Assembly: GCA_005798445.1 (NCBI GenBank)
Contig: SYJG01000355.1
Span: forward strand, 1 to 32,369
Direction: 5' to 3'
Length of the DNA: 32,369 nucleotides
Source: Planctomyces sp.
Lineage (GTDB): Bacteria > Planctomycetota > Planctomycetia > Planctomycetales > Planctomycetaceae
Part shown: positions 24,237-32,369 of the stretch, piece by piece
Position numbering within the stretch: position 1 is the stretch's first letter
Layout: each line of letters begins with the position of its first letter
Program-made: the position numbers and the translations under genes
Notes under the pieces: model-generated
Seen by the model: the letters and a program-made list of their open reading frames with translations, nothing else
What the model was told of the DNA's origin: nothing
Database searches by the model: none

Positions 24237-25556
24237 TTACTGTTGAGCAAATGGAAGTTCTAGTCTCTGCGAGCCTCGCAACACGGTCACACTGATCCGA
24301 TCCGCCGGCCGCTTGGTTTGGAGCAACTTGGCGATCAACTCGGATTCGGTGAGCGGCGAATGGTCACCATCGACGGCGATGAGGATATCGTCCTTCAGAA
24401 AACCGGCCCGTTTGGCAACCGCATGGTCTCCGTACTCGCCGACGTGTTTGACTCGCAAGGCGAGTTGATCGTTCGAGAGCTTCCGTTGTCCCCGCACATC
24501 TTTGGGAAGCGACTCCAGTAGCAGGCCTCCCAGAGTCATCCGCCGCAAGTCCCACGAGGTCGCTCGCCACGAGATGTCGTCTCGCTGCCTCCAGCCTTTG
24601 GCCAGCGTCAGTGACAGCGAATGTTTCTGTCCGTCACGCACGACTTCCGCTTTCAGTGTGCCTGTCTCATCTGCGAGCTGCAGCACCCATTGCACGTCGG
24701 CGATCGACAACAGCGGTTGACCGGAGAGGGTCACAAGCTCGTCACCAGCGTGAAAGCCAGCTTGTTCCGCCGCCGACTTGCGCGTGACTTGTTTGACCTT
24801 GGCCATTTCTTTCGGATCGAGAATCAAGCCTAACGCTTTGGGATTCGGGTACGGGTACAAGACACGATCAGAAATCGGTTTCCCGGCCGATCGAGCCACC
24901 AGCCGCAATGCCTCACCGACTTGGTGGCAGTGGATGCAGCTCTGCACCACTTTCCCTTCGTAGTCGAGCTTCGCGCCGTACTTCCCTTTGAACGACGGGA
25001 ACTGCTCCGGCACCTTGACGTCCGAAGTCGGTCCGCGCTTCGCCGTCAGCGCGGCCTTGTTCTTTGGGAACTGAGCGTGCAACTCCAACGCACCACTGAG
25101 TGCTTTGGAAAAACCTTCGAGTGAAACGTCGTCCTTCGATTCGGTCTGATGCGACCGCGTGCCGTACCGGCCGTAGATCGTCATGTCGGCATTCAAGAAA
25201 AACGCGGCCCACGACTGGTCGTAGTCGAATTGAAATTGCGACAGGTCCATCCCGTTCGCATGGACGATCCGTACGCACACGAACTTGTCGAGCAACTCGC
25301 GAACTCCTGGATCGCGTTCGACGACTTGCTCATCGAGCTGCGCACACGCCTCGCAGGGGACGCAGCGAAACACGACCAGCAGTGGCTTCTTCGATTCCTT
25401 CGCTCGATCGATCCCGGTCGGCAAGTCGTTGTAGATCCAGTAGCCATCCCCTTCGACGCGCTTCTTGTCACCACGAACCTTGAGCTCACGCTCCTGCGCG
25501 TCAGAAACCATCGGACACAGATAGAGAATCCCGATGATGGCGATGAGTCGTTTCAT
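24237..25556 (-). CDS. exported thioredoxin-like / CxxCH / double PDZ protein
   Basis: About 439 residues starting MKRLIAIIGI, with signal peptide to about VSDAQ and AAGGG before the ATG. Three parts are visible. First, a thioredoxin-like domain (about 40-165): KKPLLVVFRCVPCEACAQL, with Cys65-Val-Pro-Cys68 in the redox position and another Cys at 71. Second, GKVVQSCIHCHQVGEALRL with a CxxCH motif (Cys207, Cys210, His211), which is the covalent haem-binding signature of c-type cytochromes; a distal Met is not obvious. Third, two PDZ domains (about 240-320, beginning LGLILDPKEMAKVKQV, and 340-437, including AGFLKDDILIAVDG). No protease domain is attached. Redox sensing or substrate presentation in the periplasm is plausible. 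The gene follows the DUF1559 gene by 107 bases on the same strand and may be the last gene of that cluster. Confidence 0.88.
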   Translation of the reverse strand: MKRLIAIIGILYLCPMVSDAQERELKVRGDKKRVEGDGYWIYNDLPTGIDRAKESKKPLLVVFRCVPCEACAQLDEQVVERDPGVRELLDKFVCVRIVHANGMDLSQFQFDYDQSWAAFFLNADMTIYGRYGTRSHQTESKDDVSLEGFSKALSGALELHAQFPKNKAALTAKRGPTSDVKVPEQFPSFKGKYGAKLDYEGKVVQSCIHCHQVGEALRLVARSAGKPISDRVLYPYPNPKALGLILDPKEMAKVKQVTRKSAAEQAGFHAGDELVTLSGQPLLSIADVQWVLQLADETGTLKAEVVRDGQKHSLSLTLAKGWRQRDDISWRATSWDLRRMTLGGLLLESLPKDVRGQRKLSNDQLALRVKHVGEYGDHAVAKRAGFLKDDILIAVDGDHSPLTESELIAKLLQTKRPADRISVTVLRGSQRLELPFAQQ

Positions 25557-25663
25557 AACGAACCCTTTTTGGATTTCGGAAGCCGCTGACATCGCCCGCA
25601 GCATAAAAAGCTCATTTCCCGGCCGGAAGTCGCCTTCGGCGGGGCAATGAAAATGGAGTTCGT

Positions 25664-26755
25664 CTATGGCAGTTCTGCAGCCGGTTCCTTGCCGCCAATG
25701 CTGTGCAGAGCAATCCAGACCGTGTGGTCGATTTGCTGCGAGACAAACCGAGTCGCGCCGCTTCCCAAAACGGCATTCAGGCCGCCCTGATGGTGGCTGC
25801 GAGCGCCCGCGAAGGCCGTCACTTGAGCGGGATCAAAACTGCAAGGCAGCGCATTCGTGGAACGGCACAACCAAGAGAATGGCAATTGATCTCCCGGACG
25901 TCCGGTCGTTGGTGTCGCCAGGCCGTAAACATCCCTCCAGCCATTCGGTGGAAAGCGGCTCATGTAGTGGCTACCTCCGGGAAAAGGAGCCAAATAGCCA
26001 CCTCGAACGTCGGTGCCTTCCCCCTTGATGACCTCGGAAACAAAGACGGTGTGGTCCTGTCCATCGCGGACTTGCGACATTGTCACGGCATTGCGACCAA
26101 ACGGCGATTCGAGGAATCTGACACCAGCGTCGTTCATCCCGTCGCCATCGAGGTCAGCCGTCTGATCCCAATTCGTGTTGCCCCAGTTCACCGCATAATT
26201 CGCGCGTCCACAGGAAAAAGTTGGAAGTCCTAGCGGCGCGGAAAGCAGGATGTTGAGATCCAGTTCAAAGGGAACTTGTTGGATGTCGTCCGGGCATTGC
26301 AACACCGGGAATGTCCGACGCATGACAGACCAATTGGCGTTGACGCCGCTGACGAAATATGGCGGCTGCAAATCGACATAACCAAAGACTCCACGGTCCC
26401 AATTGAATTCCCGATAGGCAGTGACGAGGTCTAATTGGGGAAGGATCAACAGGCTCCAGGGAGTTTCAGGCGTGGCTCGTTTTTGATCGAGGATTCCAGG
26501 TGGTGTGAGGAGCGTGCTCATCGCGTCCGATGCCGAGCGATATCGAGAAACCACGCCGAGCGGCAACACGCGATGAGAGTCGTGATATTGGTGCAGAGCC
26601 AGCCCAATCTGTTTCAAGTGATTCGAACACTCGATCCGACGCACTGCGGCTCGTGATGACTGGACCGCAGGCAGAATGAGCGCGACCAGAATCCCGATGA
26701 TCGAAATGCTGACGAGGATTTCCACCAGTGTGAACGCGCGACGTTCTTGTCTCAT
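25664..26755 (-). CDS. DUF1559 prepilin-like protein
   Basis: 363 residues. The N-terminus [20 protein letters not shown] is a type IV pilin-like class III signal: basic residues, then FTLVE with the Glu at position 5 and a hydrophobic helix. The residue before the cut is Ala instead of the usual Gly. The conserved DUF1559 phrase [20 protein letters not shown] follows. The C-terminal family motif ([14 protein letters not shown]...RFVS) is present, but its usual Asp-Gly-Ser is changed to Gly-Ser-Gly. DUF1559 proteins are the most expanded planctomycete family and are proposed surface or pseudopilus proteins. The start codon overlaps the stop codon of the Lnt-like gene as TGATG, so the two are translationally coupled. 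Confidence 0.94.
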   Translation of the reverse strand: MRQERRAFTLVEILVSISIIGILVALILPAVQSSRAAVRRIECSNHLKQIGLALHQYHDSHRVLPLGVVSRYRSASDAMSTLLTPPGILDQKRATPETPWSLLILPQLDLVTAYREFNWDRGVFGYVDLQPPYFVSGVNANWSVMRRTFPVLQCPDDIQQVPFELDLNILLSAPLGLPTFSCGRANYAVNWGNTNWDQTADLDGDGMNDAGVRFLESPFGRNAVTMSQVRDGQDHTVFVSEVIKGEGTDVRGGYLAPFPGGSHYMSRFPPNGWRDVYGLATPTTGRPGDQLPFSWLCRSTNALPCSFDPAQVTAFAGARSHHQGGLNAVLGSGATRFVSQQIDHTVWIALHSIGGKEPAAELP

Positions 26756-28395
26756 CAGATCCTCACCGTTCCCGATTCAATTTCAGACCGAGTTCTTCGA
26801 TTCCGCAAGACGCATCCGATGATCCAGGTCAGGCTGACTGCAAAAATCAAGCAAGGGATATGTCCAATTCGAATGCCAATGCCAATCTCACGAACCAATG
26901 GGATTGGTTCCGTCACAAAGGGGCGGTGGTGATCATCTCGATCAGCAAGTTGCAGCAGTCGCCCATCGGGGCCGATCACACCCGACAGTCCATTTCGCAC
27001 GCACCTGACAACGGTGCGTTGCGTTTCCACCGCCCTTAACCGAGCCATCGCGAGCAACAGCGGTTGAATTCTCCAGGTCCAGTCGTCGGACTCATTCGCA
27101 ATCTGCACGAAAAAGTTCGGCGGGTCAGCCATGTGCATCCAATCCACACCCCATTCGGCAAAGCAAATATCGTGGCAGATGCCGACACCGAAGGTCGCCG
27201 TGGCCACGACATTTTTCGACGTTGTGAAAGTCGGCAGGAGAAGTGCTCCTCTGGGACGCCTGCCTTCCAAATACATGTTGGATTCGTCGAAAGAGTTTCC
27301 GGAATTGATGAACCAGGATTGAAACGGCAGCAACGAGTGTCCTCCCTCAAATCCCGGCATGAGAAATCGTTTGTCGTAGAAGGAGCGTCGACGATCTGGC
27401 CACGTCACACAGACCGCCGAATTGAGAGGCCCAAGTCGATCCGGATCGATTCGCCGTCCACCGACGAGCGCTGAGCACTTGAGTGTGGAGACAATCTCGT
27501 CGAGGGGATCATTCGCAATTGGCGTCGACGTGATGGTCGGAATCGCGAATTCCGGCCAGATTGCGATTTGGAATTGCGGTGCCGACTTTGCCAAGCGGAC
27601 AAGTCCTTTCAGCCCAGTGTGTTCATCGCCCAACGAAACAAATGCGGGAACAATCAGGATTCGTGGCCCTGCGGCAGACGCTGTCGTCCATCCATCTTTG
27701 TTCTGGCAAACGCTCAAGCCAAGCATGAGTAGAAACGCAATTGCGAACGGGATTTGGTGACGTCGGGCTGTCCCTTCGCACCACACCGGCAGACAGCAAA
27801 AGTTGTCAATACCCAAGCCGATCAACGCGGCTGTCAACCAGGAGACTGTCCAGGAGCCACCAGCGGCGGCCTGAAGCAACCAAGGACAGTCCACTTGCCG
27901 CAAGGCGAGTTGGCACGCACCGCCAGAGGTCTTCAGCACGAAACGTGCGAAGCATTCGACCAGCAACTCGACAGTGAGAACTGCGACCGGCAACGCGAAA
28001 AAACAGGGGTAGCCCCGTTCATGCCACAACCATCTGATCGCGATGGAACAGAACTGCCAAACCATCGCTCCGCCGAGGACCAACACCATCCAGAAGAGTG
28101 TCAATGGCCCAAAACCAAGCCAGTTACCGGGGACTTCGATCGTTCGCAGAAAATCAAACTGAATTCCAAAAAAGGACAACCCAAAGAGCATCCCAACTCG
28201 CCGACACTGTGCCCATGTTTTGGAGAGTCGGACTGAAAAAGCGAACGCCGCCATCGCAAACCAACTGAAGGCGAATCCAATCCGGCTGTAGACGGACAGC
28301 GCGTACGCCATTCCCGCGATCGCGGGAACGAGAATCGTGACGAACTCACTCCTGCAATCAAGCAGACCGCGTCTATTTGCTGGAGGCGCTTCCAT
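26755..28395 (-). CDS. Lnt-like CN-hydrolase (apolipoprotein N-acyltransferase family)
   Basis: 546 residues with about six N-terminal membrane segments (to about residue 230), a periplasmic carbon-nitrogen hydrolase domain (245-490) and one C-terminal membrane segment ([23 protein letters not shown]). The Lnt catalytic triad is intact: Glu282 in IAIWPEF, Lys342 in SFYDKRF, and Cys407 in [10 protein letters not shown]. The late Lnt phrase [20 protein letters not shown] is also present, where the acyl-acceptor region sits. It probably N-acylates lipoprotein cysteines using phospholipid; that it is a dedicated paralogue for lipoproteins of this cluster is inference. The ATG lies inside the end of the C39/DUF1573 gene (23-base overlap), and the stop overlaps the DUF1559 start, so expression is tied to both. 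Confidence 0.9.
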   Translation of the reverse strand: MEAPPANRRGLLDCRSEFVTILVPAIAGMAYALSVYSRIGFAFSWFAMAAFAFSVRLSKTWAQCRRVGMLFGLSFFGIQFDFLRTIEVPGNWLGFGPLTLFWMVLVLGGAMVWQFCSIAIRWLWHERGYPCFFALPVAVLTVELLVECFARFVLKTSGGACQLALRQVDCPWLLQAAAGGSWTVSWLTAALIGLGIDNFCCLPVWCEGTARRHQIPFAIAFLLMLGLSVCQNKDGWTTASAAGPRILIVPAFVSLGDEHTGLKGLVRLAKSAPQFQIAIWPEFAIPTITSTPIANDPLDEIVSTLKCSALVGGRRIDPDRLGPLNSAVCVTWPDRRRSFYDKRFLMPGFEGGHSLLPFQSWFINSGNSFDESNMYLEGRRPRGALLLPTFTTSKNVVATATFGVGICHDICFAEWGVDWMHMADPPNFFVQIANESDDWTWRIQPLLLAMARLRAVETQRTVVRCVRNGLSGVIGPDGRLLQLADRDDHHRPFVTEPIPLVREIGIGIRIGHIPCLIFAVSLTWIIGCVLRNRRTRSEIESGTVRI

Positions 28396-30079
28396 CGGAT
28401 GGCTTCCGCACGAGGCCAGTCACGGGAATTCGAAGGTCCGGAATCTTTGGGACCGCGAAATGAACAACGATTTCGGCTTCGATCCGTTCTTCGGCTCCCG
28501 GTGACGTGAATTCCAATCGTAGCGCCTCGCGATGCGGGTCGTATTCCACAGTGAGATCGGCCCGGCTTGAGGACACCGAGGCGACTTCAAAACGAGGAAT
28601 ATCGACTTTGCGAAGTGGGACGACGACCTTGGTTTGCGTGTTCGGGGGGATGATCCCCAGGAAAACCCGATCCGGCTCCGAGCGAACTGGCGGCACCACG
28701 CGGACAAAGACGGGAACGTCTTGCCGCGTTCCATCACTCCATTCCAATCGAACCGCAAACCGGTGCTCGCCAAAATCCAATCGATTCTTCAACTGGAGGA
28801 AAATCGAGGTCGTATCCAAGGCGACCGTGGATCCGGTGGTCTCGACGAGTTCACTTTTTCGTTGGACCTTTTCCAAAACGGCGTCTGCGGATTGAAACCG
28901 GTTCTGCAACAGCGTGACAGGAGGATCATTTGGTGCCCGCCAATGAAACGCCTCAAACGGGGGAAGCTCAGGCTGCGAATGACTGGTTTGCAATTTGACC
29001 TCTGTCACAGACAGTTTTGGAACTCCGACAAATTGGTACTGGATTGCAAGCAAGTACGGGGTTTCGCTGCGCGGATTGGTCTGCACCCGCGCAAACACCG
29101 AATGGGGCGCTGGAATAGTGCGGATATCGACGGCCAGCTTCACTGTGTGTTCTGTTCCCGCTGCGAACGACTTTCCGATGACCGTCTTGTCGGCGACTCG
29201 GCATCCACAGCAAGTGGTAATTTCGGTGATCGTGACTGGTTGCTCGCTCAGCACCCGAAACTTGAATTCGATGTCCTGTTCTTCAGACCGCCGAACGAGT
29301 CCCAAATCGCGCGAAGGATTGGTGAATTCCAGCAACGGCTTAGGAGGTGCCACTTCGTTCGGTGAATCGTGACACCCTGCAATGGTCAACAGCAGTGCGA
29401 ACAACAAACCCGCTGCGGGTGCGTTTGACGCGTGACGTTTTCGCTTCCATTTTCGTAAGACACTTCGGACGACTCCGAACGAAATCACGGAAGCCGTGAC
29501 AATCAAGCACCAACCGACGATGACGATCCGCGAAATGGTCTCACGCGGTCCGATCAAGATGCCGTCCCAGTCGCGTTGGAACTCAGTAAAGTTGCGAAGG
29601 ACGATCCAATTCCCGCCCGTCAAATCGACCAGGCTCACTTCTTTCTCGGAGACCTGAGCCACCGTCACAAAGTGCCCGAATTCGGAGCTCGCGCTTTGCT
29701 GGTCGGGATCAACAGGTCTTTTCAAGTGAACGATGCAGGGAGTCGGCAAGGCACGCAGAGCGAACAGGCCCTTCGGCCATCGAACGGCTTTGAAGGTTCG
29801 ACCATGCCGCTGGAGAACAGCCAAGAGGTCGCCGACGGCGACCGCTCCGCGCGGGTTCTCGATACCCGCTTCGCGAAAGGAGTCCTCGACGGTCGAGAGT
29901 AAAACGTCATCCCCGAGCAACGCCAGCAATGACGTGACTGCCGCGGGACCGCAGGCAGGGACCGGGCGCAAATCCTCGTGCGGACGAAATGCGCGATCCG
30001 CGCCGCGTTCGTCGGTTCCGCTCACTGTAGAGATCGCCAACACGAGGAAGACGATTCCGGGCCAAATTGTCGTCGTCAT
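28373..30079 (-). CDS. C39-like peptidase fused to DUF1573 lipoprotein-like domain
   Basis: About 568 residues from the ATG at 30079, which overlaps the previous stop codon as ATGA and has GGAGAAG upstream. Residues 1-20 form a signal or anchor. A papain-like C39 domain follows: PVPACGPAAVTSLL with Cys43, EFGHFVTVAQV with His136, and VSLVDLTGG with Asp152, a complete Cys-His-Asp set. After a membrane helix (about 185-205) comes a basic stretch and then LLFALLLTIAGC, which looks exactly like a lipoprotein signal peptide with its lipobox (Cys236), but internal. The C-terminal part starts with a DUF1573 domain (DLGLVRRSEEQDIEFKF, TTCCGCRV), then further beta-rich repeats. It looks like a fusion of two ancestral proteins. 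The C39 domain may cleave double-Gly-type leaders, but no ABC transporter is attached. Confidence 0.87.
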   Translation of the reverse strand: MTTTIWPGIVFLVLAISTVSGTDERGADRAFRPHEDLRPVPACGPAAVTSLLALLGDDVLLSTVEDSFREAGIENPRGAVAVGDLLAVLQRHGRTFKAVRWPKGLFALRALPTPCIVHLKRPVDPDQQSASSEFGHFVTVAQVSEKEVSLVDLTGGNWIVLRNFTEFQRDWDGILIGPRETISRIVIVGWCLIVTASVISFGVVRSVLRKWKRKRHASNAPAAGLLFALLLTIAGCHDSPNEVAPPKPLLEFTNPSRDLGLVRRSEEQDIEFKFRVLSEQPVTITEITTCCGCRVADKTVIGKSFAAGTEHTVKLAVDIRTIPAPHSVFARVQTNPRSETPYLLAIQYQFVGVPKLSVTEVKLQTSHSQPELPPFEAFHWRAPNDPPVTLLQNRFQSADAVLEKVQRKSELVETTGSTVALDTTSIFLQLKNRLDFGEHRFAVRLEWSDGTRQDVPVFVRVVPPVRSEPDRVFLGIIPPNTQTKVVVPLRKVDIPRFEVASVSSSRADLTVEYDPHREALRLEFTSPGAEERIEAEIVVHFAVPKIPDLRIPVTGLVRKPSDGSASSK

Positions 30080-31425
30080 CGCAGGCTTCTCCGCCACAGC
30101 CAGACCCCAATTCCCAGAGCCAGGACCACACCACTGGTCACCACCCAGATCAGCCGAAAGCCCGAGGAGGACGGCTTGATCACCAACTGCTCGGCTTTCG
30201 CCCGGACCAAGTCACCCCCCGCGTCCTGCACCAGAATCTGCCCGGAGGGGATGTCGTAGACCTGCACATCACTGGGCCAGAGCTTGTCCAGTTGAAACTC
30301 AGTTCGTGCTTGAGCCGTAACGGCTTCTGCAAACCATTCGCACTCGGTCAACGGTGCCATTTCGATTTCCACCGGTGTGCGACCATCGACGATTTCGACA
30401 ACGGCAATTCTCGGAACCGGAGTGACCGCGTACCACTGTCGAATCACCCCGTGAGTGGGGAAGTACCCGCCGTTCGGAGTCTTTTCAATCACGACATCAT
30501 CCACGTCCGGCGGGAATCCCCCCTTGGGCGGTGTGGGATGAGGCACTTCGCGATCGTCCAAAAACCAACGGGCATAGCTCTCGATTCGACGCGGCCAATA
30601 TCCCGCGGACGGATCGATCCAGGCTCGCATGACGACCTCTTGGCGAAGCCGAGAACGGAGTTCTTCCATTCGCTCGGGAGGTATGCAGAACTCGGGTGGC
30701 TGCTTCTCGATCCGCTCGACAATCAACAACGGCGTATTGAACAATTCGTCAAAGCCAACCACCACCAGCGACTCGGGTGGACTGGCGAAGAACCGATCGA
30801 TCAGATGCAGATGAGTCGGCGGCACCACTTCGGTGGGGAGTCCGGGCGGCAAGAAACGAATCAGGTTATCCGCCAATTTGGGTTCAAAACTCCCTAATGA
30901 GCGACTCGCGCTCCCGGCCCAACACAACCACCGACTCGAAGTTGATGGGCGGGACCAGATGATCGTCTTGGAATAGAAACCCGTGAGAGACGTTTGATCC
31001 AATTCCGGTCCGTCAACCACAGGTTCAGGACGACGACCAATCCGAAGTTGAACGTGACCATCAACGGAAAACACTCCGAGCGTTGCCGTCACCAGTCTCG
31101 CCGGGTCAAACGTCTTGGCCGATTCCCGCAACGATTGGGCATATTTCTCCTGGGCGGCCTTTTGTTCGTCTCCCAATGGTTTTGAACTGGCCTCGCGCTC
31201 CACAGCTTGCGCGGATTCGAGGAGAAACTGTCGATAGAGTTTCGTTTGCCGCTCTTGGACCCGCCAGCGGACGTACAAGCCGTCGAAAGACTGGAGATTC
31301 TGGCGGTAACCGCTGAGCACCTCGGACACCGTCGGCAAGTCTTTTGCCAGCGCACCAACTGAGCTGAAGCACCCGCAAAGCAGTACACTCAATCGCAAAA
31401 AGTTCGGCATGTGACGCATTCCCAT
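30076..31425 (-). CDS. exported protein with C-terminal membrane anchor, LolA-like in appearance
   Basis: About 449 residues from MGMRHMPNFLRL, an ATG with AAAGGA 5-6 bases upstream; further upstream in-frame starts are unsupported. A signal peptide ends near GALA-KDL. The segment VLSGYRQNLQSFDGLYVRWRVQE (about 40-60) is the pattern found at the start of many planctomycete LolA-superfamily-like proteins (helix, then curved beta strands). A charged helical region with coiled-coil character (about 65-120) follows, then mixed beta segments. The C-terminus is a single membrane helix, IWVVTSGVVLALGIGVWLW, followed by RRSLR, giving a tail anchor with the basic end in the cytoplasm. No enzyme motif is visible. 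It is the first gene of the four-gene overlapping cluster and ends in an ATGA overlap with the next. Confidence 0.82.
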   Translation of the reverse strand: MGMRHMPNFLRLSVLLCGCFSSVGALAKDLPTVSEVLSGYRQNLQSFDGLYVRWRVQERQTKLYRQFLLESAQAVEREASSKPLGDEQKAAQEKYAQSLRESAKTFDPARLVTATLGVFSVDGHVQLRIGRRPEPVVDGPELDQTSLTGFYSKTIIWSRPSTSSRWLCWAGSASRSLGSFEPKLADNLIRFLPPGLPTEVVPPTHLHLIDRFFASPPESLVVVGFDELFNTPLLIVERIEKQPPEFCIPPERMEELRSRLRQEVVMRAWIDPSAGYWPRRIESYARWFLDDREVPHPTPPKGGFPPDVDDVVIEKTPNGGYFPTHGVIRQWYAVTPVPRIAVVEIVDGRTPVEIEMAPLTECEWFAEAVTAQARTEFQLDKLWPSDVQVYDIPSGQILVQDAGGDLVRAKAEQLVIKPSSSGFRLIWVVTSGVVLALGIGVWLWRRSLR

Positions 31426-31566
31426 CAGTCCTTTCGGAACAGACTGCTCATCCACCACCGTTCTCTGGCTCCGAGTGGGCCGGGCCTGAAGCCCAATCCG
31501 AATGGGCGCGAAAGGACGAAATCGAACCGGACATCTACGAGCCGATCCGAGAAATGGCTTTTCGCC

Positions 31567-31629
31567 GTAGCCTGACTCTCCGAGTCTGACAGTTTTTCGC
31601 AGAATACCCGACTCGGAGAGTCAGGCTAC
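31567..31629. repeat. palindromic repeat with perfect 19-bp arms
   Basis: GTAGCCTGACTCTCCGAGT (31567-31585) and its exact reverse complement (31611-31629) surround a 25-base loop. The repeat lies in the 276-base gap between the Cys-rich gene's stop codon and the start of the four-gene cluster. It may terminate the upstream gene, since the gap otherwise shows nothing recognisable. Confidence 0.88.
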
Positions 31630-31701
31630 AGCTTCTCGGATTGCCTCTAACGCCGTTGAATCGGCAAGTCACCGCATTGAGCCCATTCGGATCGACGAAA
31701 A

Positions 31702-32187
31702 TCAAGGAACAGGACTACACGCACGACAATCCGTCGCACCACCAGGAACGCAGCCTGGGGTTCCTGCTGTGGCAGCAGTACACCCATGCGAAAGCGGATT
31801 GAAAGCGCATGGTATCGGCTGATAGGACGCGCCTCCGCAAAGATCTGCCGTCATGGCACAGGGCGCGCTGGGACCACCGACTACGCCGCAGTGCGGTTTT
31901 GCTAAGCCAAGCGTAACTCCGATTTCGCCACAACCAGGAGTCCCGTCAGTTTGTTGACAGGCACCATTTCCACCAGCACCGGCCACAGAAAGGCAAGTGT
32001 TCGATGTGCATTGTGGGCACGACATGCCCAACACTGTGGTGCACCTAGTCGGTTCGGGCATGGCTCCCCTGATGAAAGCGAGATCGTCGGCCGAGACCGA
32101 CGATGGCAACAGTTCGCTTCCAACAATTGCGGCAATCGCAAACGCGAAGACACAACCAAAGAGATGGGCTGAAATTGATCGTCTCAT
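31702..32187 (-). CDS. small secreted Cys-rich protein
   Basis: About 161 residues. The second of two adjacent in-frame ATGs (32187) is preferred because AAAGG then lies 9-10 bases upstream; the first (32193) is too close. A signal peptide is evident (HLFGCVFAFAIAAIVGSELL, cleavage near SVSA-DD). The mature part has many Cys in CxxC-like and spaced arrangements (SCPQCTSNTC, PGCGEIG, PHCGVV, PCAMTADLCGG, PCVPGG-type ends), with Gly, Ala, Thr and Pro between them and few charged residues. This is a disulfide-rich wall or matrix protein type rather than an enzyme. No family is recognised. A long 8-bp tandem repeat lies about 50 bases upstream, where its promoter should be. Confidence 0.85.
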   Translation of the reverse strand: MRRSISAHLFGCVFAFAIAAIVGSELLPSSVSADDLAFIRGAMPEPTRCTTVLGMSCPQCTSNTCLSVAGAGGNGACQQTDGTPGCGEIGVTLGLAKPHCGVVGGPSAPCAMTADLCGGASYQPIPCAFNPLSHGCTAATAGTPGCVPGGATDCRACSPVP

Positions 32188-32236
32188 GGCCATTCACCTT
32201 TCAATCGAGCGAGGATTGGAATGCTCCAGTCTTTTT

Positions 32237-32369
32237 GGAGGAGCAGAGGAGCAGAGGAGCAGAGGAGCAGAGGAGCAGAGGAGCAGAGGAGCAGAGGAGC
32301 AGAGGAGCAGAGGAGCAGAGGAGCAGAGGAGCAGAGGAGCAGAGGAGCAGAGGAGCAGAGGAGCAGAGG
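32237..32369. repeat. 8-bp tandem repeat (GAGGAGCA)n running off the window
   Basis: From 32238 to the last base the unit GAGGAGCA repeats without any visible change for about 16.5 copies. It is purine-rich on the plus strand and begins about 50 bases upstream of the Cys-rich gene. Eight bases is not a multiple of three, so copy changes would shift any frame crossing it. The true length is unknown because the window stops inside it. Confidence 0.97.

Noticed and set aside
32237-32369. CRISPR array
   Set aside because: The 8-bp units are contiguous with no spacers, so this is a simple tandem repeat.

Overview
The window looks like chromosomal DNA of a planctomycete, or a close PVC relative. 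It carries a DUF1501 twin-arginine protein, a DUF1559 prepilin-like protein, a DUF1573 protein, a PQQ-type beta-propeller protein, cysteine-rich secreted proteins and many large palindromic repeats of the kind scattered through planctomycete genomes. This assignment is inference from gene families; no rRNA is present, and I saw no tRNA or CRISPR array.

Layout. The left edge (1-140) is the 3' end of a group II intron (domains V and VI), ending three bases from the stop codon of a DUF1501 gene on the opposite strand. The minus-strand block 144-7386 holds the DUF1501 protein, a tandem alpha/beta hydrolase, a UbiD-type decarboxylase and a Cys/Ala/Pro-rich secreted protein with HEAT-like repeats and a good intrinsic terminator. 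The plus-strand block 7995-18542 holds a small soluble protein overlapping a lipoprotein gene, a DegT-type aminotransferase between two copies of one palindromic repeat, an RND efflux pair (adaptor and permease) split by a four-helix-bundle cassette, a Gly/Met-rich membrane protein and a GNAT acetyltransferase. Next come a frameshifted DUF900-type hydrolase (-), a PQQ-like propeller protein (-), a Tat-signal helical protein (+), an LRR/EF-hand protein (-) and a thioredoxin/CxxCH/PDZ protein (-). The minus-strand cluster 31425-25664 consists of four overlapping genes: a LolA-like-looking anchored protein, a C39-like/DUF1573 fusion, an Lnt-type CN-hydrolase and a DUF1559 prepilin-like protein. 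A small Cys-rich secreted protein lies upstream of it, next to an 8-bp tandem repeat that runs off the right edge.

Most notable signal. Long palindromes occur not only between genes, where several could act as terminators, but also inside three coding regions in frame: UbiD (5167-5296, a 130-bp dyad adding about 44 residues), the RND permease (15270-15347, 78 bp) and the tandem hydrolase (2365-2422). The RND copy is related to two extragenic copies in the window. This resembles the in-frame palindromic elements known from Rickettsia and suggests that dispersed hairpin elements are being turned into protein sequence here. A separate cassette, a four-helix-bundle (23S rRNA IVS-type) gene between about 50-bp inverted repeats, sits at the adaptor/permease junction and supplies the adaptor's last residues and the permease's leader.

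Limits. All family calls are from reading motifs by eye, and no search was run. Both window ends fall in repetitive DNA (group II intron, tandem repeat), which suggests that the window may be a whole contig.
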